The position numbers and the translations under genes are program-made. The notes under the pieces are model-generated. The model was not told the origin of the DNA. It did not search any database and saw only the letters and a program-made list of their open reading frames with translations. Below are positions 1 through 8,500 of a stretch of 64,000 nt of DNA, piece by piece. Position 1 is the stretch's first letter. Each line of letters begins with the position of its first letter. Source of the stretch: Clostridium oryzae (GTDB lineage: Bacteria > Bacillota > Clostridia > Clostridiales > Clostridiaceae); contig NZ_MZGV01000024.1 of NCBI RefSeq assembly GCF_002029235.1, positions 1-64,000 on the forward strand, in the 5' to 3' direction.

Positions 1-309
1 GTTTTTGCTACGAATCTTTTTCATTTATCAACTGAAGAAATAGCTTGGCTTTATAAACAAAGATGGAATATCGAAATTTTCTTTAAATGGATAAAGCAAA
101 ACCTTAAGATTAAAAAATTTATAGGATATAGTCATAATGCCGTTATGCAACAAATAATCTCAACAATAATTTCGTTTCTATTACTAAAATTAATACAACA
201 AGAAAAACCAGAATATTCACTTACTAATATACATCGAAAAATAAAGCATTGTATAAGCAAGCAAATTGACGACAAATTGTTCTCGTGGAGAACATACTTA
301 GGTAGTTAA
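1..309 (+). CDS. IS4-type transposase, C-terminal part (cut by window edge)
   Basis: The open frame enters from the left edge and ends at TAA 307-309 (102 residues seen). It contains WLYKQRWNIEIFFKWIKQN, the Y-(2)R-(3)E-(6)K signature of IS4-group DDE transposases; the E is the third catalytic acid. Only the end of the catalytic domain and the C-terminal tail are visible, so it is unknown whether the element is intact. No terminal inverted repeat was recognised in the 210 bp downstream. It marks the edge of an accessory block that runs to about 5.3 kb. Confidence 0.85.
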   Translation, partial: VFATNLFHLSTEEIAWLYKQRWNIEIFFKWIKQNLKIKKFIGYSHNAVMQQIISTIISFLLLKLIQQEKPEYSLTNIHRKIKHCISKQIDDKLFSWRTYLGS

Positions 310-537
310 TGAAAAAATATCCAATATACATTAAAGTGTTTTATTGAACAACTATACTCTTTTCTTATGGCAATATATTGATAAATATATCTAATATTCA
401 TGTTTATATAATTTGTGGTTACTGCATTACTTTTTTTAAACAATGTTTTCCATTCTCTGAACACCAGTGTATTAAATTAAAAACTCAAAAAAATACTTGC
501 TCTCTATATGATAAATTGATATTTGTGGAGGAAATTT

Positions 538-1041
538 ATGTTAGTTGAAACAGAAAGATTAGTAATTACGGATTTAACGAAAGATATGTGCAATGCATTC
601 CAAAAAAATTCTGTAGACGAAGATAATCGACGTTTTGTACCAGATGAAGTATTTGAAACATTAGAAGATGCACATAGAACTATTGAATGGCTAATCAAGT
701 CATATCAATATGAAAAAGGTCCTTTTCTATATCCAGTACTTTTAAAAGATAAAACTAATATTGGATATGTTCAGGCATGTTCAATCGAAGAAGGATGGGA
801 ACTAGGATACCACATAGCAAAAGAATATACTGGTCATGGGTATGCAACAGAAGCAGTTAGCACTTTTTTACCAGTTATTATGCAACAATTGAAAATTAAT
901 ATTATCTATGGAATCGTGTTAGAAGAAAACATAGCTTCTCATAAAGTATTGGAAAAGTGCAATTTTAAATTGGACTATATCGGGATTGGCAAATACCAAG
1001 GAGTGGATAAAGCATTGCGTCGTTATATTCTTAATTCATAA
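538..1041 (+). CDS. GNAT-family N-acetyltransferase
   Basis: A 167-residue protein starting at ATG 538 behind GGAGG at 528-532; the TTG at 523 overlaps that site and is unlikely to be used. The opening LVETERLVITDL is typical of RimJ/RimL-like acetyltransferases, and YTGHGYATEA near residue 100 is the acetyl-CoA pyrophosphate loop. ENIASHKVLEKCNF near the end is the family's last conserved helix. It should move acetyl from acetyl-CoA to an amine; the substrate (protein N-terminus, drug or metabolite) cannot be told. It is followed 36 bp later by the epimerase, probably in one transcript. Confidence 0.85.
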   Translation: MLVETERLVITDLTKDMCNAFQKNSVDEDNRRFVPDEVFETLEDAHRTIEWLIKSYQYEKGPFLYPVLLKDKTNIGYVQACSIEEGWELGYHIAKEYTGHGYATEAVSTFLPVIMQQLKINIIYGIVLEENIASHKVLEKCNFKLDYIGIGKYQGVDKALRRYILNS

Positions 1042-1077
1042 CTTGCAAAATTAATTACAAACAATTTGGAGGTAAAT

Positions 1078-1953
1078 ATGGACATACTTGTTATTGGCGG
1101 AACAAGATACTTTGGAATACACATGGTTAATGACCTACTTAAACAAGGTCATAATGTTACTATTGCTACAAGAGGTAATGCAAAAGATTCATTTGGAGAT
1201 AAGGTTTCAAGAATAATATTAGAAAGAACAAATCCAGAAAGCATGAAAATGGCTCTAGCTGATAAGAAATATGATATTATAATAGATAAAATTGCTTACT
1301 GCTCTAATGATATAAAATATGTGCTAGATGTTGCTGATTGTGATAAATATATTTATATGTCAAGCACATCTGTTTACGAACCAAAACACTGGAATACTAT
1401 AGAAGATGATTTTAATGCGCTTGACAAGAAATTGGTATGGTGCTCTAGAATGGATTTTCCATATGAAGAAATAAAAAGACAGGCTGAATGTGCTTTATGG
1501 CAGGCATATAAAAATGTAAATGCGATAGCGGTAAGATATCCTTTTGCCATCGGAAAAGACGACTATACAAAGCGTTTGCTGTTTTATATTGAACATACTA
1601 TTAAAGAAAATCCAATGAATATTGATAACGTTGATTGTCAAATGAGTTACATACGTTCTGATGAAGCAGGTAAGTTTATTTCCTTCTTAGTAGATAAGGA
1701 ATATACTGGGCCACTGAATGGCAGTTCCAACGGAACGATATCTATAAGAGAGATATTAGATTATGTTGAGTTAAAGACAGGCAAGAAAGCTATGATTTCA
1801 AAAGATGGAGAAGCTGCACCATATAATAATGAACCTGAATACAGCATCAATACTGACAGAGCTAAGAACTTGGGATTTGAATTTACAAATCTGAAAGATT
1901 GGATTTTTGAACTAACAGATTATTATATTAATCTAATAAATTCCAATTTATAA
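1078..1953 (+). CDS. NAD-dependent epimerase/dehydratase (extended SDR)
   Basis: A 291-residue protein; ATG 1078 is preceded by GGAGG at 1068-1072, so the upstream TTG at 1066 is discarded. The N-terminus MDILVIGGTRYFG is a Rossmann NAD(P)-binding motif. SSTSVY followed by YEEIK fits the SDR Ser and YxxxK catalytic residues. Family members isomerise or dehydrate nucleotide sugars, but short proteins of this subgroup often have unknown substrates. No other nucleotide-sugar genes are nearby, so no pathway is assigned. Confidence 0.8.
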   Translation: MDILVIGGTRYFGIHMVNDLLKQGHNVTIATRGNAKDSFGDKVSRIILERTNPESMKMALADKKYDIIIDKIAYCSNDIKYVLDVADCDKYIYMSSTSVYEPKHWNTIEDDFNALDKKLVWCSRMDFPYEEIKRQAECALWQAYKNVNAIAVRYPFAIGKDDYTKRLLFYIEHTIKENPMNIDNVDCQMSYIRSDEAGKFISFLVDKEYTGPLNGSSNGTISIREILDYVELKTGKKAMISKDGEAAPYNNEPEYSINTDRAKNLGFEFTNLKDWIFELTDYYINLINSNL

Positions 1954-1957
1954 AAAA

Positions 1958-2003
1958 GGGTAAGAATTGGTTTCCGTCGGCTGAAAAATGCCTCCACTGG
2001 GCT
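1958..2003. repeat. Fragment of modular repeat family A (block c)
   Basis: The stretch with TTTCCGTCGGCTG, AAAATGCCTCC matches block c of the dispersed repeat at 11930-11990 and 56502-56560. The right half of the hairpin is degenerate here, so this is a decayed copy sitting between the epimerase and methyltransferase genes. Confidence 0.6.
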
Positions 2004-2087
2004 TGTAATCAAATGCCTATATTGGGATATATGTGTTAAAATATAATTACTACGATATTTAATATAAAGCTCTGGAGGAAAATATCT

Positions 2088-2876
2088 ATGGATAATAAAG
2101 AAAAAGTAATTAACGCATACGCATCTGGTAATGAAATTAACCGTGCAAAAGAAGCTGGTCAATATGGAATGGAGTTTATAAACACAAAGAAGATCTTAAA
2201 CAAATATATTTCAAAAGATAAGCGCATTCTTGAAATAGGCTGCGGCGGCGGATACTATGGTATGTATTTTGCTGAGTCCTGTCAGGAATATGTAGGCATT
2301 GATTTATCATCCGTAAATATTAATATATTTCAAAAACTCATAATTGAGAATGGCTACTCTAATGTTAAGGCTGAAGTTGGAGATGCAACTGATTTGTGCA
2401 ATGTAGCAGATAATAGCTTTGATGTTGTACTGTGCCTTGGACCAATGTACCACCTAAATCCAGAAGGCCGTACAAAATGCATGGCAGAATGTGCGAGAAT
2501 TTGCAAACCAGGCGGCATTATTGCAATTGCTTTTATTAATAAAACTGGAGCAATTGCAAAATTTGCCGCTGCATTTGGATGGGAAAATTTATTAACACCA
2601 AAGATTGATGAAAATGTGCTGACTAAAGGTATTGATGATGCAAATCCCGATATTTTTTTCTATTCAATGCCGGAAGAGATGATTGCAGAAGCAACTAAAG
2701 CAGGATTGACCTATGAACGTTTAGCTGGATTGGATTTTCTGCTTACAGATAATGTAATTGAAGGATTCAGTGAGGAACAACGAAAAGTATGGTTTCATCT
2801 TGCAGATTTAATTGTATCCAGTAAGTATTGCGTGGGCTTAACTAACCATGCATTGCTTATTTGTAGAAAGAAATAA
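2088..2876 (+). CDS. Class I SAM-dependent methyltransferase
   Basis: A 262-residue protein with ATG 2088 behind CTGGAGG. ILEIGCGGGYYGMYFAE (about residues 47-63) is motif I of class I methyltransferases, followed by VGIDLSS (acidic loop binding the SAM ribose) and VVLCLGPMYHL, the motif IV region. It resembles UbiE/COQ5-type Methyltransf_11 proteins; the substrate is unknown. The 29-bp gap to the XRE gene downstream suggests co-transcription. Confidence 0.85.
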   Translation: MDNKEKVINAYASGNEINRAKEAGQYGMEFINTKKILNKYISKDKRILEIGCGGGYYGMYFAESCQEYVGIDLSSVNINIFQKLIIENGYSNVKAEVGDATDLCNVADNSFDVVLCLGPMYHLNPEGRTKCMAECARICKPGGIIAIAFINKTGAIAKFAAAFGWENLLTPKIDENVLTKGIDDANPDIFFYSMPEEMIAEATKAGLTYERLAGLDFLLTDNVIEGFSEEQRKVWFHLADLIVSSKYCVGLTNHALLICRKK

Positions 2877-2905
2877 TAGTTTTATAAAACTATAAAGGAG
2901 GAGCT

Positions 2906-3196
2906 ATGAAAAATATTAATTCTTTTTATGCCTATGAGATTCCGAATGTGAATCTAGCAGCTACAGGAAAAAGATTAAAGCAGTTACGCAGGAATGCTAA
3001 TATTTCTGTTGAACAATTACAAAAGATATTTGGATTTAACAATCTAACTACAATTTACAAATGGGAATCAGGGCGTTGTTTGCCTGATATCAACAATATG
3101 TTTGTGTTAACATCACTCTATGAAGTATCGCTAGAAAGCATCTATGTTCTCGGTAAAGAGGACAAGATGCTTTCTCGTTTATATATGCTTAATTAA
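2906..3196 (+). CDS. Small XRE-family helix-turn-helix regulator
   Basis: A 96-residue protein with ATG 2906 behind AAAGGAGGAG. Residues about 20-75 form a Cro/CI-type HTH: GKRLKQLRRNANISVEQLQ, then FGFNNLTTIYKWESG, then the LYEVSLESIYVLG tail. An N-terminal extension of about 18 residues precedes the HTH. No ligand-binding domain is present. It lies just after the methyltransferase and may regulate this small cluster; the target is not visible. Confidence 0.8.
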   Translation: MKNINSFYAYEIPNVNLAATGKRLKQLRRNANISVEQLQKIFGFNNLTTIYKWESGRCLPDINNMFVLTSLYEVSLESIYVLGKEDKMLSRLYMLN

Positions 3197-3271
3197 ACTA
3201 TAGGTTTATTGATTTGAAATAATAGTAAATATAAAATTGAATTGTAATAAATTTCATGGAAGGAGATTAAA

Positions 3272-4114
3272 ATGGCAAAGCAATTATTAAAAAGATTAGC
3301 GGTTGAAAATAGAGAATTAGAGTGGTTATATGTTCCTGATGTGGAGTATTGTAAATATGAAAATTGTAAGAGATGTTTGCAATTAATAATACCCTATAAA
3401 CGGAACTGGAATGAGAATAAAAAATATCCCATCATTTTATTTATACCAGGTTCTGCTTGGCACCGGCAGGAAATGTATAATAGCATACCGGCACGTGCAG
3501 AACTAGCAAAAAGAGGCTTTGCAATAGCTGAAGTTCAATATAGAGAATCGGAGTTGGCTGTTTTCCCTGCACAAGTAATTGATGCTAAAAAAGCTATTCG
3601 TTTTATTCATTCAATTGCAGAACAATTTCATATTGACACAGATAATATTTTTATAAGTGGAGATTCATCAGGAGGTCATATTGCACTTTTAGCAGGATTA
3701 ACCGCTACTTATGGTGAACTTGATATTGACATGGAAAATAGTATTCCTTGTAAAGTTAATGGAATTATTAGTTATTGTGCTCCAACTGATATGTCGCTGT
3801 CAAATGGAGATGGACCAATAGAGGATTTGCTAGGTACAAATGATGTGACAAATGTCCCAGGACTTGCTAAAAGTGCTAGCTGTGCAACGTATCTTTCAGC
3901 TGAACGGAATATTCCTCCAATTTTGATGTTTCACGGCACACAAGATGAACTTGTTTCTGTAGAACATAGCCGCAATTTTTTCGAAAAGTTAAAACAGCTT
4001 GACAAAGAGGTAGAATATTATGAATTAGAAAATGAAGGACATTGTTGTCCTACTTTTTGGGGAAATGCTATATTAGATATAGTAGAAAAATTTGTGAGAC
4101 GGAACTGTAAATAG
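3272..4114 (+). CDS. Alpha/beta-hydrolase, acetyl-esterase/lipase type
   Basis: A 280-residue protein with ATG 3272 behind GAAGGAG. FISGDSSGGHIALLAG carries the GxSxG nucleophile (Ser132). HGTQDELVS supplies the likely catalytic Asp and ENEGHCC the His. The oxyanion region reads FIPGSAWHRQ instead of the HGGG common in the HSL family. It fits the BD-FAE/carboxylesterase group that removes acetyl or other short acyl groups. There is no signal peptide, so it acts in the cytoplasm. Confidence 0.8.
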   Translation: MAKQLLKRLAVENRELEWLYVPDVEYCKYENCKRCLQLIIPYKRNWNENKKYPIILFIPGSAWHRQEMYNSIPARAELAKRGFAIAEVQYRESELAVFPAQVIDAKKAIRFIHSIAEQFHIDTDNIFISGDSSGGHIALLAGLTATYGELDIDMENSIPCKVNGIISYCAPTDMSLSNGDGPIEDLLGTNDVTNVPGLAKSASCATYLSAERNIPPILMFHGTQDELVSVEHSRNFFEKLKQLDKEVEYYELENEGHCCPTFWGNAILDIVEKFVRRNCK

Positions 4115-4279
4115 ACATTATTTAATGAATCAGATATGGTCTGATTTGAATGAATATAATTATGTACGCATAAAATTGATACAATCACAACTGAACTGAC
4201 AAAGTTGATTTTTTGCGGACAGGAATATCAGTCTAATTATAGTTATAATTACAGTACCGATTTTAAGGGGGAATGGACT

Positions 4280-5284
4280 ATGCCAATGGAATCAAAAAAT
4301 AGTGCTAATACTATTTCTATACAAACGGTACAGAAAATTATTGATTATATTGAAGACAATATTCTTGAAATGTTAACTCCAAATAATATTACAGAACAAT
4401 TTTATCTGAGTGTGTCTACTCTTAATAACTTATTTAAAATTGTTTGCGGCATAACCATAATGGAATATATCCGAAACAGGCGCCTTTCACTTGCTGGAAA
4501 AGAGCTGTTAATTTCTAATATACATATTATAGATCTAGCATTTAAGTATGGATATGAAACACCAGAAGCATTTACCAAGGCCTTTACAAGATTCCATGGA
4601 TTTCCACCAAGTTTTGTAAGAAGGACATATGCGGAAACTAAGGTATTTAGCCCTCTAAAGATAAAGCTTGAGTTAACCGGCGGCTGGGAAAACACGTCAA
4701 ATAACAATCAGCTATCTTTACTGACAAAACTAAATTCTTCAGAACAAGAACGAAACCTCTTTTATTGTTATGATAAAACTACCAAATATAAAGGAGGAAT
4801 AAATATGGAGAATAAAAAATGTGAATATCACATCAACTTAAAAGACATGCAGCAGAAGGATGACTGGAGGATTTTGCTATCGCTTTCAAAAAAATTAGAT
4901 CAAGAGAAAATTAAATTTAAAGTGGACGGTAAAACAATGATATTTGCACATGGACTGGAATTTAAACTTGAAAAAATCTGTCTAACTTTTAATTGGAATG
5001 AAGAGCAGAGAATAAAGGATTTCTTTCATTATCATGGAAAAGTAAAAAGCAGCTTTAATAGGTTCAAATATTTTGATGCAATTTTTCAAGACATGAAAGT
5101 TCGATGTATGTTTTACAAAGATAACCTAGGTGATGATACGGATGAACTCCTTTTCCGAAATGCAGAACCTGTGGATATAGATGGACAAATCCTTTATGTG
5201 CAGACATTAGAGTTTTATTATGAAAATGCTGAGCCAGACAATGAATATTACAGAATGGTAGAACAATGGCTTAAACGCAAATAA
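4280..5284 (+). CDS. AraC-type HTH protein fused to a domain of unknown function
   Basis: A 334-residue protein; ATG 4280 lies behind AAGGGGG at 4265-4271, and the longer frame from TTG 4205 has no ribosome site. Residues about 10-112 are a complete AraC DNA-binding domain (two HTHs, ending AFTRFHGFPPSFVRR). A linker leads to a C-terminal domain of about 160 residues, rich in charged and aromatic residues, that I do not recognise. An in-frame ATG at 4805 behind AAAGGAGG could start that domain (159 residues) as a separate protein. The effector domain is normally on the N-terminal side in AraC proteins, so the order is unusual. Confidence 0.75.
   Translation: MPMESKNSANTISIQTVQKIIDYIEDNILEMLTPNNITEQFYLSVSTLNNLFKIVCGITIMEYIRNRRLSLAGKELLISNIHIIDLAFKYGYETPEAFTKAFTRFHGFPPSFVRRTYAETKVFSPLKIKLELTGGWENTSNNNQLSLLTKLNSSEQERNLFYCYDKTTKYKGGINMENKKCEYHINLKDMQQKDDWRILLSLSKKLDQEKIKFKVDGKTMIFAHGLEFKLEKICLTFNWNEEQRIKDFFHYHGKVKSSFNRFKYFDAIFQDMKVRCMFYKDNLGDDTDELLFRNAEPVDIDGQILYVQTLEFYYENAEPDNEYYRMVEQWLKRK
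4791..4807 (+). promoter_or_regulatory. In-frame internal ribosome binding site and ATG
   Basis: AAAGGAGG at 4790-4797 sits 7 nt before ATG 4805, exactly in frame with the AraC-type gene (175 codons after its start). It is as strong as any start site in the window and would yield the C-terminal domain alone. Confidence 0.55.
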
Positions 5285-5402
5285 TTCTTAGTCCGTATAA
5301 AATGGATAAGTTCTATAAGTATTTATTCAAGAAAATAATATTCAAAGCTCCTCTCACTCTCAGAAAAATCTTCAGCTTAAAGGCATAATAAACTTAAAGC
5401 TA

Positions 5403-5441
5403 AAATAACGTAGGATTAGCAACGCTGAACCTACGTTATTT
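5403..5441 (+). terminator. Hairpin after the AraC-type gene
   Basis: Perfect 12-bp arms, AAATAACGTAGG at 5403-5414 and CCTACGTTATTT at 5430-5441, with a 15-nt loop. The 3' arm ends in a short T run. It lies 120 bp after the stop codon and probably ends that transcript. Confidence 0.6.
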
Positions 5442-5620
5442 CACTTAAAACCTGAAAATATATTTTTGGGGGATACAAAATATAAATACATTTCTTTACA
5501 GGTATCACAAGGAAGACCACTTTTGCTATTGTAATAATAAGTACTTAGTATTAAAATTATAATAATATTTTTAATACTTCATTTATAAAATCTTATTAGA
5601 TAAACTTAACTTTTAATCTA

Positions 5621-5735
5621 TATAAGTTGCAATAAAGTTCTTACATGGTGGCTTCTAAAATATCACTGCTGAATCGGTTCGACCCTAGGATCTTTTAGAA
5701 GTCAGAATGTATTAGAACTTTCACAACTTATCTAT
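5621..5735 (+). promoter_or_regulatory. Candidate structured leader RNA of pncB
   Basis: This part of the 508-bp gap before pncB can fold into one long interrupted helix. TATAAGTTG and AAGTTCTTACAT on the left pair with ATGTATTAGAACTT and CAACTTA on the right. An inner helix GGCTTCTAAAA (5650-5660) with TTTTAGAAGTC (5693-5703) carries a branched-looking apex containing GGTTCGACC. It ends about 58 nt before the pncB ATG. I cannot match it to a known riboswitch; a cis-regulatory RNA or a relic repeat are both possible. Confidence 0.4.
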
Positions 5736-5792
5736 ATACGCAGTGCTGTTTATCTATAGATTCACTCAATAATTTTCAGAGGAGATTTATAT

Positions 5793-7274
5793 ATGACCAC
5801 TAATTTTTTTGATGTAAAAGACTCTAGAAACCTTACTATGCTTGTTGATTTTTATGAACTTACAATGGGGAATGGCTATTTCTTCAATGATGTCGCAAAT
5901 AAAACAGCATACTTTGATATGTTTTTCAGAAGAGTTCCAGACGGTGGAGGCTACTGCATAATGTCCGGAGTTCAACAGCTGATTGATTATATGTCAAACC
6001 TTAAATTTTCAAAAGAAGATATAGATTATCTTAGAAGTAAGAATATTTTTAACGAAAACTTTTTAAATTATCTTGAAAACTTTAAGTTCTGCTGCGATGT
6101 CTGGGCAGTTCCAGAAGGTTATCCTGTATTTCCAAATGAACCTCTCGTAACAGTAAAAGGACCAGTAGTTCAGGCACAGTTTCTTGAGACGATGATACTT
6201 CTTACTATTAATCATCAAACACTGATTGCTACAAAGGCTAATAGAATATGTCGTGCTGCAAATGGAAGACCCGTTATGGAATTTGGGTCAAGAAGAGCTC
6301 AAGGGTACGACGGTGCAGTGTATGGTGCTAGAGCTGCAGTAATAGGCGGATGTTCATCAACAGCTTGTACGATTGCAGAAGAAATGTTTGATATACCTGT
6401 ATCAGGTACGATGGCTCATAGCTGGGTTCAGTTGTTTCCAAGCGAATATGAGGCTTTCAAGGCATGGGCTGAAACTTATCCAGATAATTGTACGTTACTT
6501 GTAGATACCTATAATGTACAGAAATCTGGTCTTCCAAATGCTATTAAAGTTTTTGACGAAATACTTAAACCTAGAGGCTTAAGACCAAAGGGTATAAGAA
6601 TTGACAGTGGGGATATAACATATCTTACTAATAAATGCCGTAAAGCTCTAGATGCTGCTGGCTATGAAGATGTTAAGATAATAATCTCTAATTCTCTTGA
6701 TGAACATATAATTTTAGATGTGTTAAATCAGGGAGCTAAAATAGACGGTTTTGGTGTTGGTGAAAGGCTTATAACTGCAAGATCTGAGCCAGTGTTTGGT
6801 GGAGTTTATAAGCTTGCAGCTATAGAAGAAAACGAAGAAATAATACCTAAGATAAAGATAAGCGAAAATGAAGAAAAAATCACAAATCCAGGCTTTAAAA
6901 AGATATATAGAATTTTTGATAAAGCTAGCGGCAAAGCTTTAGCTGATCTATTGACTCTAAATGATGAAGTAATAGATGAGAGCAAGCCTTTAGTAATATT
7001 TGATCCAATATATACTTGGAAGAAAAAGAAGCTTACAAATTATTTCGTTAAAGATTTGAGAATAAAAATATTCGATAAAGGCAATGTAGTTTATAAAAGT
7101 CCTAAGGTTACAGAACTAAGAGACTTGGCTAAAGTTGAAACTGAAAAGTTATGGCCGGAAGTCTTAAGATTTGAAAACCCTCATAATTATTATGTAGATC
7201 TTTCACCTAATCTTTGGACCTTAAAACAAAACCTTCTTCAAAAACTATCTGATGATTACGAAGGCAATAACTAA
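5793..7274 (+). CDS. pncB: Nicotinate phosphoribosyltransferase
   Basis: A 493-residue protein with ATG 5793 behind CAGAGGAG. It converts nicotinate and PRPP to nicotinate mononucleotide, with ATP hydrolysis, in NAD salvage. LTMLVDFYELTMGNGYF at the start, MEFGSRRAQGYDGA in the middle (the conserved phosphate/substrate loop) and IRIDSGD with GFGVGERL later are family hallmarks, and the length is normal for the bacterial form. It is a single gene with its own terminator. The unusual feature is the long potentially structured leader at 5621-5735. Confidence 0.95.
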   Translation: MTTNFFDVKDSRNLTMLVDFYELTMGNGYFFNDVANKTAYFDMFFRRVPDGGGYCIMSGVQQLIDYMSNLKFSKEDIDYLRSKNIFNENFLNYLENFKFCCDVWAVPEGYPVFPNEPLVTVKGPVVQAQFLETMILLTINHQTLIATKANRICRAANGRPVMEFGSRRAQGYDGAVYGARAAVIGGCSSTACTIAEEMFDIPVSGTMAHSWVQLFPSEYEAFKAWAETYPDNCTLLVDTYNVQKSGLPNAIKVFDEILKPRGLRPKGIRIDSGDITYLTNKCRKALDAAGYEDVKIIISNSLDEHIILDVLNQGAKIDGFGVGERLITARSEPVFGGVYKLAAIEENEEIIPKIKISENEEKITNPGFKKIYRIFDKASGKALADLLTLNDEVIDESKPLVIFDPIYTWKKKKLTNYFVKDLRIKIFDKGNVVYKSPKVTELRDLAKVETEKLWPEVLRFENPHNYYVDLSPNLWTLKQNLLQKLSDDYEGNN

Positions 7275-7298
7275 AAAAATCGGCAACCGCCGATTTTT
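7275..7298 (+). terminator. Rho-independent terminator of pncB
   Basis: AAAAATCGGC, loop AACC, GCCGATTTTT, starting immediately after the pncB stop codon; 10-bp perfect stem ending in T5. Confidence 0.9.
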
Positions 7299-7440
7299 AG
7301 AGAAAAGAGTAAAGAGTAGAGAGTAAAGACATGGTATGAATTCAGCTATGCTGAATTCATAAAAATTTATAAAAACTTCGTATAACGAAATTTTGTCCAT
7401 CATTTTACTCTTTTCTCTTCTTACTATTTACTCTTCTTTT
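7299..7440. repeat. Repeat family B copy (purine tract, hairpin, pyrimidine tract)
   Basis: A purine tract of AGAGTAAAG units (7299-7328), a perfect hairpin ATGAATTCAGC-TAT-GCTGAATTCAT (7336-7360) and a matching pyrimidine tract (7403-7440) frame a unit of about 140 bp. The outer tracts are inverted copies of each other, giving a miniature-inverted-repeat look. The right tract overlaps the last codons and stop of ndk. Related copies lie at 22669, 36370, 48711, 61647 and 61804. Confidence 0.65.
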
Positions 7441-7837
7441 CTGGAAACCATATGCCTATTTCTCGTTCTGCATGTTCTGGACTATCTGATGCATGCACTA
7501 AATTTTGTGTAACATCATTACTGAATTGTCCTCTTATGCTAGCCATTTCTGCTTTAACAGGATCTTTATTTCCGTTAACCTTTCTTACCATCTCCACAAC
7601 ATTGACGCCTTCAATGATCATAGCGCAGACTTCTCCGCATAGCAGATACTCTATAAGAGAATCGTAATAATCTTTGCCCTTATGTTCAATATAATGAGCC
7701 TCTGCCATTGCTTTTGTAACTTTAACCATTTTAAGTGCAGTAATATTCAGATTTTTTTCTTCATAATGGTTAATTATTTTTCCTATAAGTTTCCGTTTTA
7801 CTCCATCAGGTTTAATTAATACTAATGTCCTTTCCAT
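7424..7837 (-). CDS. ndk: Nucleoside diphosphate kinase
   Basis: A 137-residue cytoplasmic enzyme that transfers the gamma phosphate of ATP to NDPs through a phosphohistidine. MERTLVLIKPDGVKR is the classic N-terminus, and NLVHASDSPEHAEREI holds the active-site His and the following conserved segment. ATG 7837 follows TAGGAGAG. The last codons (EKKSK and TAG) lie inside the pyrimidine tract of repeat B, so the tail was probably supplied or altered by that repeat. Single gene. Confidence 0.95.
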   Translation of the reverse strand: MERTLVLIKPDGVKRKLIGKIINHYEEKNLNITALKMVKVTKAMAEAHYIEHKGKDYYDSLIEYLLCGEVCAMIIEGVNVVEMVRKVNGNKDPVKAEMASIRGQFSNDVTQNLVHASDSPEHAEREIGIWFPEKKSK

Positions 7838-7924
7838 AATATATCTCTCCTATTTTTAGACCATTAGTCCTATAGCAGTAACTGATATCGTAATATATTA
7901 TATTCAGAAAACCAGATTTTTATT

Positions 7925-8146
7925 CTAATAATAATTCTTTACATATATTCTTTCTATAAACTTCTTGTCCTCCTCCCTACTATAATCTAAATCAAAGGTA
8001 ATTATTTCCTTTACATTAATATCTTTACTGTTTTTAGCTTTTCTAAAGGGGCAGCACCCACCATCCTTTTCATATTCATGAAAACCGCATTCGTTAAAAC
8101 AGTTTATCTTTTCATCCTCTGTAGAAAGAAATGGACAATTGCTCAT
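7925..8146 (-). CDS. Small cysteine-rich protein, unknown function
   Basis: A 73-residue protein with ATG 8146 behind CTGGAG. The first 35 residues hold six cysteines: MSNCPF, INCFNECGFHEY and GGCCPF. That could bind a metal or FeS cluster or form disulfides. The second half is acidic and charged (DLDYSREEDKKFIERIY). I do not recognise a family. It is 87 bp upstream of ndk on the same strand and may be co-transcribed with it. Codon use and ribosome site look like a real gene. Confidence 0.65.
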   Translation of the reverse strand: MSNCPFLSTEDEKINCFNECGFHEYEKDGGCCPFRKAKNSKDINVKEIITFDLDYSREEDKKFIERIYVKNYY

Positions 8147-8392
8147 ACTATATCACTCCAGTACCTATAAATATAAAATCAATCCTAAAATGTAAATTAT
8201 TATCATAAGTATATCACTACATTTTATATTGGACAATATAAATTTGTAAACAATTTCATCATTTTTATAAATTTTATACAGTCATAGTATATCTTCACAT
8301 CCATAAATACAAGAATTTACTACTAAAAATAATAAAAAAACACAAATTAACAATAAAACTTATTTTATATCAAAATTATTGACAAATTAGAA

Positions 8393-8476
8393 AAAAGGAA
8401 CCTATTTTGAAGTGTTCCAATTGTTATACAAATAAATTTAACATTTAGAGGTGCACTTCATTTTTAGGCTCCTTTT
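8393..8476. terminator. Long imperfect inverted repeat, likely pepD terminator
   Basis: Arms AAAAGGAACCTATTTTGAAGTG (8393-8414, read in two pieces) and CACTTCATTTTTAGG plus CTCCTTTT (8454-8476) pair with few mismatches around a 39-nt loop. It lies 25 bp after the pepD stop on the minus strand, and the minus-strand 3' arm is followed by AT-rich DNA. It is longer than a normal terminator. The rest of the 354-bp gap 8147-8500 shows nothing else. Confidence 0.5.
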
Positions 8477-8500
8477 CCCATAAACTATTAATAGAAAATA

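Noticed and set aside
4402-4707. 101-codon frame antisense to the AraC-type gene
   Set aside because: Shadow frame: no ribosome site, and the opposite strand encodes clear HTH motifs.
1-5284. Prophage or integrative element at the left end
   Set aside because: Only a transposase tail is seen; no integrase, structural phage genes or attachment repeats support a larger element.
5669-5690. tRNA-like T-arm (GGTTCGACC) in the pncB leader
   Set aside because: No acceptor, D or anticodon arms can be drawn around it; kept only as part of the leader hairpin.
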